A stretch of DNA of 64,000 nucleotides from CBDHDJ01 sp965261645 (GCA_965261645.1 CBDHDJ010000004.1:1736001-1800000), one strand, 5' to 3'. Positions 8,758 to 18,651 are shown, counted from the stretch's first letter. Notes: a model not told the origin generated them from the letters alone. Program-made: numbers and translations.

Positions 8758-10491
8758 TCAGGCGTGGGCGGCTTCGCTCCGCCGCTTCTGAGTCGCTTCG
8801 ATGTCGATCGACCTGCCATCGCCATTGATGACGACGCCATAGGTCTCGGACGCGGCCTCGCCACTGACCACACCGTCGCGCACGTCGCGCAGCACGCGCT
8901 CCGGATCGCGTTCGAACGGATGGCCTCGGCCGCCACCACCCGGCGACGAGATCTTCAGCCGCAGCGGCCCATAGGTTCGGACGCCAAACTGTGGCGGATC
9001 GATCGGCTCGCCGTCCTCGGGGAAGACCTCCATCGACCCGGCCTTGCCCCAGCCGCCGCCGTCAATTCCATAGCCCGACGGCGTATGCAGGCCCTCGCCG
9101 CGGAACGAGTACTCGGCGGGCACCTCGACCTCAGCCTCGTAGTCCACGCCCGTACCGCCACGCCACTCGCCCGGGCCGCCCGTATCGCAGCGGAATTCCG
9201 AGCGGAGGTACCGCACCGGATAGAGCTGCTCGTAGACCTCGATGTCGGGCAGCGTGAGCCCGCCCAGCGTGACCAGGAGCCCGATCTGGTTGAAGCCGTC
9301 GCGCTCGCCGGCCGCGCCGGCGCCGGCCATGGCGTTCCAGTGATAAGTGACGAACGGCCGGTTGGAGCCGATGCCCCCCGCTGTGCCCGGATGGACGTTT
9401 TTGGCCCAGCCGGCGCAGCTGCGCGAGGGATCGGCCACGGACATCGCTTTCCAGATCGCGTGAATGATGTCGTAGGCAATGTAGACCGTGTTCATGGTCA
9501 TCGCCGCGGGTGGCAGGGCGTTGACCAACGTACCTTCTGGCATGATGATCTCGACGCCGCGGAAGGTGCCCTCGTTGCGCGGAATATCCGGCCCGAGGAA
9601 TGAGACCAGCGCCATACAGACGGACGAGAAGGTGTTCGCCACCGAGCTGTTCTTGAACCCCTTCATCTGGGGATCGGTGCCGGTAAAATCGACGGTCAGT
9701 GCATCGCCGGAGATCGTGAGCGCAACCCGAACGGTGTAATCGATACGCTCGAAACAGTCGTTGTCGGTGACCGACTCGGCTTCATAGCGCCCGTCGGGCA
9801 ACTCGCTGATGGCAGCGCGGAACACCCGATCCGCATGGCTGAGTATGCCTTCCAGATAGGCGCGCCCCTCTTCGAGCCCGAGCTCCTCGACGAGGGCGGA
9901 GATGCGGTCGGCGCCGATGCGGGTCGAGCCGATCATGGCATGCAGGTCGCCGTCCAAGAGATCGGGCGTGCGGCTGTTGAGCAGCAAGAGCTGCCAGACA
10001 TCTTCGCGCACCTCATCCACCTCGATCAACTTGAGAACCGGCAGGCGAATGCCCTCGTGATAGATCTCGGTGGCGTCCGCGTTATACGTCCCGGCCGCGC
10101 CGCCGCCGATGTCGGATTGGTGCGCACGGTTGCAGGCGAAGGCGTTGAGCACGCCCTGGGTGAAGACGGGCCGGGCGATGACCCAATCGGGCAGGTGATT
10201 GCCGCCGGCCGTGTAGGGATCGCTCAGCAAAAATACATCGCCATCGTCGATCCGCCCCGCGAAGGCCTTCAACACGGCGCGCACGGCGAACCCGCCGCCG
10301 CCAGTATGGATCGGGATGCCGTCGGCCGTGCTCACCAACATGCCGTCGGCATCGGTGAGGAAGCAGGAGAAATCGTGTGCCTGGCTGAAGATGGGGCTAT
10401 GCGCCGTTCGGGTCATGATCCATCCCATATGCCGCGAGATGTGGTCGAGCCGGTTCTGCACCAGGGCGAGAACGATGGGGTCAAGCGACAC
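8758..10491 (-). CDS. hyuB: N-methylhydantoinase B / acetophenone carboxylase-type subunit (HyuB family)
   Basis: The protein has 577 residues from a GTG at 10491 preceded by AGGAGGAACGCC; a longer in-frame reading from 10677 runs across hyuA and was rejected. The family marker region LSDPYTAGGNHLPDWVIARP and the C-terminal glycine-rich GGRGHPFERDPERV are visible. HyuB works with HyuA in ATP-dependent opening or carboxylation of cyclic amides and related substrates (hydantoin, 5-oxoproline, acetophenone). The start overlaps the last codons of hyuA, so the two are translationally coupled. Confidence 0.9.
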   Translation of the reverse strand: MSLDPIVLALVQNRLDHISRHMGWIMTRTAHSPIFSQAHDFSCFLTDADGMLVSTADGIPIHTGGGGFAVRAVLKAFAGRIDDGDVFLLSDPYTAGGNHLPDWVIARPVFTQGVLNAFACNRAHQSDIGGGAAGTYNADATEIYHEGIRLPVLKLIEVDEVREDVWQLLLLNSRTPDLLDGDLHAMIGSTRIGADRISALVEELGLEEGRAYLEGILSHADRVFRAAISELPDGRYEAESVTDNDCFERIDYTVRVALTISGDALTVDFTGTDPQMKGFKNSSVANTFSSVCMALVSFLGPDIPRNEGTFRGVEIIMPEGTLVNALPPAAMTMNTVYIAYDIIHAIWKAMSVADPSRSCAGWAKNVHPGTAGGIGSNRPFVTYHWNAMAGAGAAGERDGFNQIGLLVTLGGLTLPDIEVYEQLYPVRYLRSEFRCDTGGPGEWRGGTGVDYEAEVEVPAEYSFRGEGLHTPSGYGIDGGGWGKAGSMEVFPEDGEPIDPPQFGVRTYGPLRLKISSPGGGGRGHPFERDPERVLRDVRDGVVSGEAASETYGVVINGDGRSIDIEATQKRRSEAAHA

Positions 10492-12595
10492 GGCGTTCCT
10501 CCTCCTGTTCGAGGTGGATGACGAAGTTATTGCTCGCGTCGACTTCGAGAACGTCATCGGGGCCGACGAACACGGTCGTGGTCTGCTCCTCGACCAAAAG
10601 CGGCCCGGCGAGCCGCTGCCCAACATGAAGATCGACGCCCGAATAGATCGGGATTTCGACCTTTCCCAGCCGTTCATTGATGTAGACCGGGCGGTGCTCG
10701 AAGGGGGCGCTGGCCTCCTTGGACTGTATGCCGGCCTCGAGCTTCAGCGGATCGAGCAACCCTTTGCCGGCCACTCTCAGTTCGGTGATTTCAACCGTGC
10801 CAGTCGGCTGAATGTGGCCGTAGAGACGGTCGTGCTCGTTCTCGAACGCGGCCTTCACGGCGGCCGGGTCGAACGTCGCGGTTTCGCCCATGGCAACGCG
10901 CACCGGCCATTGCTGACCGCGATAGCGCAGGTCGAATTCCCGCTCCAGGCGGATGGTCTTATCGGTGAAGCCTTCGTCGAGGAGAGCCGTGCGCGCCCGA
11001 TTCTCGAGATCGGAGAACTGCCGCTCCACCTCGCCCTGATCGGCGCCTTCGAGTTCCGCGAGGAACACCTGCTGATAGTCCTGGCGCACATCCGAATGAA
11101 GCATGCCGATGGCGCAGAAAGCGCCCGCGTGGCGGGGCGTGTAGACCCGCCAGCACCCCAGCGCGCGGCCGACGATGGCGCCGTGCATCGGCCCGGCGCC
11201 GCCAGCCGCCACCAGCGTGAAGCGGCGCGGGTTGTGGCCGCGTTCGATGCTGATGCGCTCCACGGCATGGAGCAGGTTCTGCTCGATCAGCCGCACGACG
11301 CCGGCGGCAGCGGTATCAGCGTCGATACCGAGCGGAGCGGCGACGGCGCGCTCGATGGTAGTGCGGGCGAGTCCTTCGTCGAGGGCGACCGAGCCGTCGG
11401 CCAAGGGGCCGGGGCGCAGCCGCCCGAGAACGAGCTGGGCATCGGTCACGGTGGGCTCGGTCCCGCCCAGGCCGTAACAGGCCGGGCCGGGGCGCGCGCC
11501 TGCACCCTGCGGTCCGACGAACAGCATACCGGCCTCATCGACACCGGCAATCGTGCCGCCGCCCGCGCCGATGGTGTGAATGTCGACCGCCGGCATGGCG
11601 AGGTGGTAGCCCTCGACCATCAGCGAATCGATCACCGGCACCGCACCTTCGCCCATCAGCGTGACATCGCAGCTTGTGCCGCCGATTTCCATGGAAACGA
11701 GATTGTTGGTGCCGGCTGACCGGCCATAGAGGTTGAGCGCGCCGACACCGGCTGCGGGTCCCGAGAGCACGAGGCTGACGGGCCGCTGCGCCACCTGATT
11801 GACCGACGCCATGCCGCCGTTGCTCTGGCCCAGCAGAAGCGGGCTCTTGAGGCCGAGCTCGCGCAAGCGCTCATCGAGGTTGCGCAAATAGGGCATGATC
11901 GGCGGCGCGAGATAGGCGTTAACGACGGCGGTCGAGATCCGCTCGTACTCGCCCATGATGGGCACGATGTCACTCGAGACAGAGATCCACTCGCCATCCC
12001 ACGATTCGCGCAAGATCGCCTCGCACGCTTTTTCGTGGGCCGGATTGAGGAAAGAGTTGATCAGGCCAATGGCAACGGACTCGACCCCTTCTTCGGCGAA
12101 GGTCGCTGCCGCGGCCTTGACGTCGGCCGGCTCCAGCGGAGTCGATTCCTCACCGTCGCGTTCAATCCGGCCGCGGACCGGCAGCCGGAGATAGCGCGGC
12201 ACCAACACGGGCGGGAACGGCCGGCGGTGGTCCCACTGGTTCTCGCGAATGCCGCGGCGAATCTCCAGGCTGTCGCGGAACCCCTCGGTGGTCAGCAGGC
12301 CGACCTTGGCACCCTTGCGCTCGATCATGGTATTGGTGGCCACGGTGGAGCCGTGCATGAACAGGCTGCAGTTCTCCATTAGTTCAGTCTGGTCGAGGCC
12401 GCAGGCCGTGGCCGCCTTGTCCAGCGCTGCGAGCACGCCCTGGCTCGGGTCCTCCGGCACCGAGGGGACCTTGAAGACCTGGACCGTGCCCTCCGTATCA
12501 GCCAGCGCCATATCGGTGAACGTGCCGCCGACATCCACGCTGATCCGCCACGGCGCTTTAGGCCTTGTCGAGGTCTGGGGGATATTTGACGACAT
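10481..12595 (-). CDS. hyuA: N-methylhydantoinase A / 5-oxoprolinase-type ATPase subunit (HyuA family)
   Basis: The protein has 704 residues from the ATG at 12595; 25 extra in-frame upstream residues do not look like family sequence. It has the N-terminal ASKHA-type nucleotide motif VDVGGTFTDMALAD, then HGSTVATNTMIERKGAKVGL, LSGPAAGVGALN and the late GAGGGTIAGVD, all hallmarks of HyuA/OplA. It supplies ATP-dependent activation of the substrate amide or ketone. It overlaps hyuB by 11 bases. The nearby amidase, aminotransferases and transport proteins suggest a nitrogen-compound pathway. Confidence 0.9.
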   Translation of the reverse strand: MSSNIPQTSTRPKAPWRISVDVGGTFTDMALADTEGTVQVFKVPSVPEDPSQGVLAALDKAATACGLDQTELMENCSLFMHGSTVATNTMIERKGAKVGLLTTEGFRDSLEIRRGIRENQWDHRRPFPPVLVPRYLRLPVRGRIERDGEESTPLEPADVKAAAATFAEEGVESVAIGLINSFLNPAHEKACEAILRESWDGEWISVSSDIVPIMGEYERISTAVVNAYLAPPIMPYLRNLDERLRELGLKSPLLLGQSNGGMASVNQVAQRPVSLVLSGPAAGVGALNLYGRSAGTNNLVSMEIGGTSCDVTLMGEGAVPVIDSLMVEGYHLAMPAVDIHTIGAGGGTIAGVDEAGMLFVGPQGAGARPGPACYGLGGTEPTVTDAQLVLGRLRPGPLADGSVALDEGLARTTIERAVAAPLGIDADTAAAGVVRLIEQNLLHAVERISIERGHNPRRFTLVAAGGAGPMHGAIVGRALGCWRVYTPRHAGAFCAIGMLHSDVRQDYQQVFLAELEGADQGEVERQFSDLENRARTALLDEGFTDKTIRLEREFDLRYRGQQWPVRVAMGETATFDPAAVKAAFENEHDRLYGHIQPTGTVEITELRVAGKGLLDPLKLEAGIQSKEASAPFEHRPVYINERLGKVEIPIYSGVDLHVGQRLAGPLLVEEQTTTVFVGPDDVLEVDASNNFVIHLEQEEERRVA

Positions 12596-12680
12596 GGGAT
12601 CCTGACCGCAGCTCACGAAGAGGCCGGCGCCGGGTGGGCCCAGGGCACCGGTCGGGTCAGAGCAAAGCACACAACGTTGA

Positions 12681-12733
12681 GTAAAACCAGCGTGTCCCGA
12701 TCGACGCGTTCACAGCGTCAGTCGGGACACGCC
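12681..12733 (-). terminator. Intrinsic terminator after the TorT-like gene
   Basis: An inverted repeat (GCGTGTCCCGA at 12690-12700 and its complement at 12722-12732) forms a long stem just past the stop at 12751. On the minus strand it is followed by a T-rich stretch (TGGTTTTAC). It separates the binding-protein gene from hyuA. Confidence 0.7.
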
Positions 12734-12750
12734 AGCATGGAATAATACTG

Positions 12751-13839
12751 TTAGTCGATGTTCCAGATCGGCTTCCAGCCTTCCGGCGCAAGCGAGCTCT
12801 GCTGGTCGTAGGTGTTGATGTTCGACGCATCGAGCATGAACGCTTCGGGCGCCGCGTCCAAATAAAGCGGCTTGCCCTCGAGGATGCGGACCGCCATGTC
12901 GAGCGCGACCGCAACGCCGGCCACCGGAACATCGGTCACCGCGCCCAACGCCTTGCCATCCCTTACCAGTTTCTCGACGCCCGGCGTCAGAAAGCCGGAC
13001 AGCAGACCGATATCCGAGACGCCCTTATCCTCGAAGATATCGACCGCGCCCTCCACCGCATTGGCGTTGCCGGCGATATACTTGACTTCGGGGTAGGTGA
13101 CCAAGCCGTCCTCGACGAGCTTCATCTGCTCGACCTTGCTGCTCGGCGCGTACATCTCCTTGGCGATCACGACGTCCGAGCCCTCGATGGCGGCGCGGAA
13201 TCCGTTGGTCATGAACTCGACATAGGAGGCGCCTGGCGGTCCCCCCATCCACAGGACTTCGACCTTGCCCGAGCCCGACGGGTGCCGATCGGCGATGTAT
13301 TTGCCGAGCGTCGCGCCGACCACGGTATAGGAGGCCTGCATGCGGCCCGATACCCGGTCCGAGGTCACACCGTTGCCCGCATCGATGATCACGATACCCT
13401 TGTCGCGCGCCGCGGCAATGGCCTCGTTGAGACCCGTCGGCGAGGTCGTGACCAGGACGATGGCGTTGGCACCGCGCGTCACGCAATCCTCCAGCTGGCC
13501 GATCTGCTTCGGCACGTACTGGTAGCCACCGGCCGACAGGATGTTCATCTTGATACCGGACCGCTTGGCTTCCTCAACCGCACCATAGAGGAAGGCCACC
13601 CAATACGCGTTCTTGGCGTGCGGCAAGAGCACGCAAATATGCCACTTCTTGGAGATTTCACTCGAGTCCAGCGAGGTCCACGTCGCGGGAACGAAATTCC
13701 TGTTGCCGGTCTGCTCCAGGACGAAAGGCGGGTCTGTATTGAGGACCTCCGTCGTCCAGCTATCGCCGGCGCTCGCCGGCATAAGGCCAGCAAACAACAG
13801 CGCCACGGCCATGGCGGCTATCAAGGTCAAACGCTTCAT
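12751..13839 (-). CDS. Periplasmic binding protein, TorT-like (copy 1)
   Basis: The gene encodes 362 residues from an ATG 7 bases after AGGAGG. A signal peptide (MKRLTLIAAMAVALLFAG, cleavage after ASA) precedes a type 1 periplasmic binding fold. The region CVLLPHAKNAYWVAFLYGA, ILSAGGY and QLEDCVTRGANAIVL resembles E. coli TorT, the TMAO sensor partner, more than RbsB. A second 362-residue paralogue lies at 16483-17571. An RbsC-type permease is near, so it may serve uptake rather than sensing. A much longer in-frame reading starting at 14778 crosses def and is not real. Confidence 0.85.
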   Translation of the reverse strand: MKRLTLIAAMAVALLFAGLMPASAGDSWTTEVLNTDPPFVLEQTGNRNFVPATWTSLDSSEISKKWHICVLLPHAKNAYWVAFLYGAVEEAKRSGIKMNILSAGGYQYVPKQIGQLEDCVTRGANAIVLVTTSPTGLNEAIAAARDKGIVIIDAGNGVTSDRVSGRMQASYTVVGATLGKYIADRHPSGSGKVEVLWMGGPPGASYVEFMTNGFRAAIEGSDVVIAKEMYAPSSKVEQMKLVEDGLVTYPEVKYIAGNANAVEGAVDIFEDKGVSDIGLLSGFLTPGVEKLVRDGKALGAVTDVPVAGVAVALDMAVRILEGKPLYLDAAPEAFMLDASNINTYDQQSSLAPEGWKPIWNID

Positions 13840-14020
13840 TATTAATCCTCCTGTTGGCTCCAAAAGCCCCCACGACGGACATCGCCTTCGTGTTGTTCGT
13901 TGAAGCGGCGTGGGCTTGCGCAGTCTGTGCTGCGTAGGGCGTCTGTGTACTAGTTGGCTCGCCGTCCGTAACGCGAAAAGGGGCTCTCGCCTCATCGCAC
14001 CGCCCGCTATCGCGTCCGAT

Positions 14021-14053
14021 AAAAAAGGGCGCCCCGTGGCAGGGCGCCCTTTC
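14021..14053 (-). terminator. Intrinsic terminator of def
   Basis: Minus-strand reading gives AAAGGGCGCCC, a short loop, GGGCGCCC and then TTTTTT. This is a textbook Rho-independent terminator 20 bases after the def stop. Confidence 0.9.
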
Positions 14054-14072
14054 CGGGTCGGCAGGCCGTGCG

Positions 14073-14684
14073 CTAGTTCCCGGACCAGCGCTCGCGCCCG
14101 GGCCAGGCCTCGGCCATGGCAACGAAGAGCGGGTCCATGTCCGGCGTCACCTTGGCGTCCTCGGCCACCCGGCCCGGCTCGTCGTTGAACTCGAGCAGGG
14201 AGAGATCCTCCATCCGCATCGGGTAAAGGATGCCGTCGAGGTGGTCCATCTCGTGCTGGAAAATCATGGCGACCCAATCCCGGGCATCGAGCGATTCGGT
14301 CTTGCCCTCGAGGGTCTGGAAGGTGCAATTCACGTCCTTGTACCGCTCGACCTTGGCGTGGAGACCGGGGATCGACAGGCAGCGCTCCCAGATCATCATC
14401 CGTTCTTCGGAGTTGGGCGTCAGCACCGGGTTCACCATGGTGGTCCACGGGATCGGCTTGAGATCGGAGCCGGCGGGGATACGGTCGGGGCTCACGTGGA
14501 ACACGACCATGCGCTTGCCCTCGTAAACCTGCGGCGCGGCGATACCGCCTCCGCCGATGTCCTCGAGCGTCTCGCGCATGTCCTGTGAGAGTTGTCTGAT
14601 CTCTGGCGCCGTGGGATCCGCGACTTCCTCGGCCACCCTGAGCAGGACGGGGTTCCCCATCTTGGCGATCTTGCGTATGCCCAT
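14073..14684 (-). CDS. def: Peptide deformylase
   Basis: The 203-residue protein has the three deformylase motifs: GGGGIAAPQ (residues 44-52), ERCLSIPG (100-107; the metal Cys is 102) and QHEMDHLDG with His144, Glu145 and His148. It removes the formyl group from nascent N-terminal methionine. In motif 2 the usual Gly of EGCLS is Arg, which is seen in divergent type III or secondary PDFs. This copy lies in a catabolic region, not with fmt, so it is probably an accessory deformylase. It is divergent from the amidase. Confidence 0.93.
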   Translation of the reverse strand: MGIRKIAKMGNPVLLRVAEEVADPTAPEIRQLSQDMRETLEDIGGGGIAAPQVYEGKRMVVFHVSPDRIPAGSDLKPIPWTTMVNPVLTPNSEERMMIWERCLSIPGLHAKVERYKDVNCTFQTLEGKTESLDARDWVAMIFQHEMDHLDGILYPMRMEDLSLLEFNDEPGRVAEDAKVTPDMDPLFVAMAEAWPGRERWSGN

Positions 14685-14854
14685 CGTCGATTTGCTCCCC
14701 TCGATCTAGGCCGCTTCCAGGTTGCGATTGTAACGACGGACCGCGTACCGGGCAAACGCGCTGTCCGCGCCCTGCCATTGACTTGGCTGCGCCGCGATGG
14801 CCTTAATCGGCGGCAAGCCGGGCGGCCATGCCCGGGCATGAAGGGGAGGATGCC

Positions 14855-16369
14855 ATGGCGGTCAAACGCCCGACACCGGCGCAATTGCGTGACATCGGGG
14901 CGGAACTCGGTATCGAACTCAGCGATGCCGACCTCGAGGCCTATCTGCCGCTCGTCCAGAGCTGGCTGAGCGGCTATGACGTGCTCGACGAGATTCCCGA
15001 CTACCTGCCCGAAGTGAAGTATCCGCGCACACCGGGTTATCGTCCGCAGGGCAAAGAAAACAAATACAACGCCTGGATCACCAAGTGTCACATCAAGGGA
15101 CGCAGCCGCGGCAAGCTCGCCGGCAAGAAGGTGGCGCTCAAGGACACGGTGTGCGTCGCCGGCGTACCCATGATGAATGGCGCCTCCGTGCTCGAGGGCT
15201 ATGTGCCCGACGTTGATGCCACGATCGTGACGCGCCTGCTCGATGCCGGGGCGGAGATCGTCGGCAAATCGAATACGGAATCCTATTCCTACTCCGGCAG
15301 CAGCCACACCAGCGCGACCGGTTACGTCCATAACCCGCACAAAATGGGCTACAACGCCGGCGGCTCCTCGTCAGGCTCAGGCGCGCTCGTCGCGGCCGGC
15401 GAGGTCGACATGGCGATCGGCTGCGATCAGGCCGGCTCGCTCCGCATCCCGGCCTCGGCCTGCGGCAACTACGGCATGAAGCAAACCTACGGCCTGGTGC
15501 CCTATACCGGCATCCTGTCGCAGGAGTTCAACGTCGATCATGCCGGCCCGATGACCGCCAACGTCGCCAATAATGCGCTGTTCCTCGAGGTCTTGGCCGG
15601 CCCTGACGGCATCGATCCGCGCCAGGGCGACGTCAAGGTCGCGAAATACACCAACGCGCTCAAGGAAAGCGCCAAGGGCCTCAAGATCGGCGTCCTCAAG
15701 GAGGGCTTCGGTTTTCCGGAATCGGAAGCCGACGTCGATGCCAAGGTGAAAGCGGCGGCGCGCAAGTTCACCCGGCTCGGTGTGAAGGTCGAGGAGGTCT
15801 CGCTGCCGATTCACCGTTTGGGTGTCAATATCTGGATGGCGTTCGGCATGGAGGGCTATCTCAACAACGTGCTCAAGGGGAACGCATTCGGCACCAATCA
15901 TGGTGGTTTGTTCGTGACCAGCCTCAACGACGCCATGGCGGGTTGGCGGGCGCGGGCAAATGAGTTTCCCCACCATTTCAAGCTCGGCGCGCTCGCCGGG
16001 CAGTATATGTCGCGCTACTACCACGGCCACTACTACTGCAAGGCCATGAACCTCGCACGCAAGCTGCGGGATACCTACAACAAGGCGCTCGAGACCTACG
16101 ACCTGCTGCTCTGCCCGACCTACACGGTCAAGCCGAAACGCTTACCCAAACGCGATATTTCGGCGGCGGAGTACGTCACCCGCGCATTCGAGGGCTGCCA
16201 GAACACGATGCCCTTCAACCTGAGCAAGCACCCGGTCATGACTGTGCCGTGCGGCAAGATCAACGGCCTGCCGATCGGCTTTAGCCTGGTGGGCCGGCAT
16301 TTCGATGAATACACGATCTACCGCGCGGCCCACGCCTACGAAAAGCTGGGTGACTGGCAAAAGATGTAG
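14855..16369 (+). CDS. Amidase-signature family amidase
   Basis: The protein has 504 residues from an ATG preceded by AAGGGGAGG. The Ser-cisSer-Lys triad is visible: Lys96 in KVALKDTV, the glycine/serine loop GGSSSGSG from residue 169, and the nucleophile Ser195 in DQAGSLRIPA. The amidase signature family hydrolyses amide bonds, from acetamide to aryl amides, carbamates and Gln-tRNA partners. Because gatA-type partners are absent and catabolic genes surround it, a substrate-degrading amidase is likely. It sits between the two TorT-like genes, on the opposite strand. Confidence 0.92.
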   Translation: MAVKRPTPAQLRDIGAELGIELSDADLEAYLPLVQSWLSGYDVLDEIPDYLPEVKYPRTPGYRPQGKENKYNAWITKCHIKGRSRGKLAGKKVALKDTVCVAGVPMMNGASVLEGYVPDVDATIVTRLLDAGAEIVGKSNTESYSYSGSSHTSATGYVHNPHKMGYNAGGSSSGSGALVAAGEVDMAIGCDQAGSLRIPASACGNYGMKQTYGLVPYTGILSQEFNVDHAGPMTANVANNALFLEVLAGPDGIDPRQGDVKVAKYTNALKESAKGLKIGVLKEGFGFPESEADVDAKVKAAARKFTRLGVKVEEVSLPIHRLGVNIWMAFGMEGYLNNVLKGNAFGTNHGGLFVTSLNDAMAGWRARANEFPHHFKLGALAGQYMSRYYHGHYYCKAMNLARKLRDTYNKALETYDLLLCPTYTVKPKRLPKRDISAAEYVTRAFEGCQNTMPFNLSKHPVMTVPCGKINGLPIGFSLVGRHFDEYTIYRAAHAYEKLGDWQKM

Positions 16370-16482
16370 CGGACGGGACGGGGCGGAAGACGCCAAAGAA
16401 AACCGGCGCGGCCCCCAAGACCGTCGAGGGCGCGCGCCGATTGAGTTCTAAGGGCCGAGTGCGTGGGCTCGGCCCTGAGCCG

Positions 16483-17571
16483 TCAGTTGACCTTCCAGAT
16501 CGGCTCCCAGCCCTTGGGCGCAAGGGTGGTACCACGGTCATAGGTGTTCACGTTGGCCATATCGATGATGAAGGGGAGCGGCGTGGTGTCACGCACGATG
16601 TCCCGGCCCTCCAAAATCTGGACCACCATGTCGATCGACATGCGCGCCCAGACGGCTGCCCCGTCACTCGCCATCGCCATCACTTCGCCCTCTTTGATCT
16701 TGTCTTCGATGACGGGAGTGGAGTAACCACCGAGCAGCCCGATGCCGGTGATCTTCTTTTCGGCAAAGATTTCGAGCGCCCCTTCAGCCGCTACGGTGTC
16801 GCAGCAGATGTATTTGACGTCGGGATAGGTCACAAGCCCGTCCTCGACGAGTTTCATCTGCGTCGATTTATCCGGCTTACCAAAGAGCTCTGCGACGATC
16901 TCGAGATCGGAGCCTTTGACTCCTTCCAGGAAACCGCGGTGCAAGAACTCGATATAGGTCGCGCCCGGAGGGCCACCGAGATAGAGGACTTGGGTCTTGC
17001 CCGAACCGGCCGGGTGCTTCGCGGCCAGATACTGGGCGATTTCGTAGCCGACGCGGTGGAACGACACGATACTGCGGGCCTGCGGCTTATCGGAGGTTGT
17101 GCCATTGCCCGCGTCGATCAGCACGACGCCTTTGTCGACGGCGGCCTCGATGGCTGAGTTGAGGCCCGTGGTAGAGGTTGCTATGAGCACGATCCCGTCC
17201 GCTCCCAGCGTCACGCAGTCCTCAAGCTGGGCGATCTGCTTCGGCACGTGCGCATAGCCGCCGGCGGAGAGAATGTTGAGCTTGATGCCGGTGCGCTTGG
17301 CCTCCTCTACGGCGCCGTAGAGCCACGCCACCCAATAATCGTTGGTGGCGTGCGGCAACAGAACGCAGATATGCCACTTCTTTGAAACGTCGCCCGATTC
17401 AATCGAGGTGTAGGTGTCCGGGACGAGCGTCTTCTGGTCGAAATCAAACGGCGGGTCGGTATTGAGCACATTCAAGCCCCAAGAATCTCCCGCCACGGCA
17501 GGTACCGGCGCGGCGAGAGCCATCGCCACGACGAGCCCGAGCACTCCTAAGGCGTACTTAAACATTTTCAT
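16483..17571 (-). CDS. Periplasmic binding protein, TorT-like (copy 2)
   Basis: It has the same length (362 residues) and layout as copy 1: signal peptide MKMFKYALGVLGLVVAMALA, mature start at GDSWGLNVLNTDPPF, then CVLLPHATNDYWVAWLYGA, ILSAGGYAHVPKQIAQLEDC. The start ATG follows GGGAGG by 6 bases. The two copies are clearly paralogues, diverged along the whole length and separated by def and the amidase. A weak stem at 16452-16478 follows the stop. It lies 107 bases downstream of the diiron-like gene and may share its transcript. Confidence 0.85.
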   Translation of the reverse strand: MKMFKYALGVLGLVVAMALAAPVPAVAGDSWGLNVLNTDPPFDFDQKTLVPDTYTSIESGDVSKKWHICVLLPHATNDYWVAWLYGAVEEAKRTGIKLNILSAGGYAHVPKQIAQLEDCVTLGADGIVLIATSTTGLNSAIEAAVDKGVVLIDAGNGTTSDKPQARSIVSFHRVGYEIAQYLAAKHPAGSGKTQVLYLGGPPGATYIEFLHRGFLEGVKGSDLEIVAELFGKPDKSTQMKLVEDGLVTYPDVKYICCDTVAAEGALEIFAEKKITGIGLLGGYSTPVIEDKIKEGEVMAMASDGAAVWARMSIDMVVQILEGRDIVRDTTPLPFIIDMANVNTYDRGTTLAPKGWEPIWKVN

Positions 17572-17678
17572 AAGTGTCCTCCCACTGGGTTTGATGCGGG
17601 GCCGGGCGGATTGGCCCCGCAAGTACTTTATCTTATTGGCGCGGCCACGATTTACCGGTGCGGCCGCGATGGATCCTG

Positions 17679-18419
17679 TTAGCCGGCTGCCATCATGCGC
17701 TCGTAAATCTGGGTCTGCATCGCGTCCTCGATGCCGAGATAAGCCCTGACCGTTTCGAGCACCAACCGGCGGTCCTCGACGCTGGGTGCGAACTGAACAA
17801 GAATTTCCCGCCCGGCGCCGGAATGGTCCTCGTCGGCGATGTCGTGGATGGTGAAGAACTCGACGTCCTCATCGGTGAGGTTGAAGGTCTTTTTGAGGCT
17901 CTTGGCGAGCTTGTCGAAAAAGCCCGGAACCTGCGCTTCGCCAGCCAGCATGAGCGCCGAGACGCCTTCAATGAAACTATTGTTGCAGCGATCGTTCAGA
18001 AACGCCTTGAGCGCCCTGGCGCCTGAACAGAGCTCAGTGCCCCACATCTCGTCGCGCGTCAGGCCAATCGCCTCGCCGAACTGGCACCAGATCTCGTTAT
18101 GCGGCTTGCCGTTCGAGTACAAGTTTCCCGTGCCTTCCTCGTAGACGACCTCGGCCAGCATGGCGCGCATTTTGGGATCGGGGCAGTTGACGTAAAGCGG
18201 TCCGTGGTAGCCGTGGTTGTAAAGGGCGAACACGCCGTACTGGCGTACCCACTCCCGCAACTGCTCGACATTGACCGTACCCTCCATCAGCGATTTCCAC
18301 ATCGGGTGGTTGGCCCACGCGTATTGCTCGAGAAGCTTTTTGACTTCGTCCAGCGTATCGTCGACGGTCAAAGTCCCCTTTGCCGCCTCTTGTGTCACGC
18401 TCTCAGCCGTAGCGCTCAT
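17679..18419 (-). CDS. Heme-oxygenase-like diiron oxidase/oxygenase (TenA/PqqC/CADD-like fold)
   Basis: This 246-residue helical protein belongs to the TenA/THI-4/PqqC superfamily, where TenA members are thiaminases and the HDO branch carries a diiron site. A full set of candidate ligands is visible: Glu94/95 in VVYEEGTG, His107, Glu161 in LAGEAQVPG, and His192, Asp196, His199 in IHDIADEDH. The last spacing (H-x3-D-x2-H) equals that of CADD-type HDOs, which points to an oxygen-using enzyme and not to TenA. It could act on a substrate amine or fatty acid. It precedes copy 2 of the TorT-like protein. Confidence 0.75.
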   Translation of the reverse strand: MSATAESVTQEAAKGTLTVDDTLDEVKKLLEQYAWANHPMWKSLMEGTVNVEQLREWVRQYGVFALYNHGYHGPLYVNCPDPKMRAMLAEVVYEEGTGNLYSNGKPHNEIWCQFGEAIGLTRDEMWGTELCSGARALKAFLNDRCNNSFIEGVSALMLAGEAQVPGFFDKLAKSLKKTFNLTDEDVEFFTIHDIADEDHSGAGREILVQFAPSVEDRRLVLETVRAYLGIEDAMQTQIYERMMAAG

Positions 18420-18651
18420 GGTTTTATCCTCCGTCTTTCATTTCCGCGAATCTTGAAATGTAATTCCCCCGGGCTTGCGCCCAAGCGTGGCAGATACTCC
18501 ATCATAGAGGAATAACGGCAAGGAGTCAGCGCTCGTCGCGGCCGGGATTCGCGCCTCAGGGTTTGCCCCACACCGCCATCATGTATAGTGTGGCCGACAA
18601 GGGTTCGACCAGATAACCCGACTGCCGAAAGGCGATCAGAGGGAGGCCGGC

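Noticed and set aside
12751..14778. 675-residue frame on the minus strand
   Set aside because: The first 313 residues are a shadow of def and intergenic sequence; the real protein begins at 13839 with a signal peptide and AGGAGG.
16452..16478. Terminator after TorT-like copy 2
   Set aside because: The stem AGGGCCGAG...CTCGGCCCT is real but no T-run follows on the minus strand, so I mention it only as weak.
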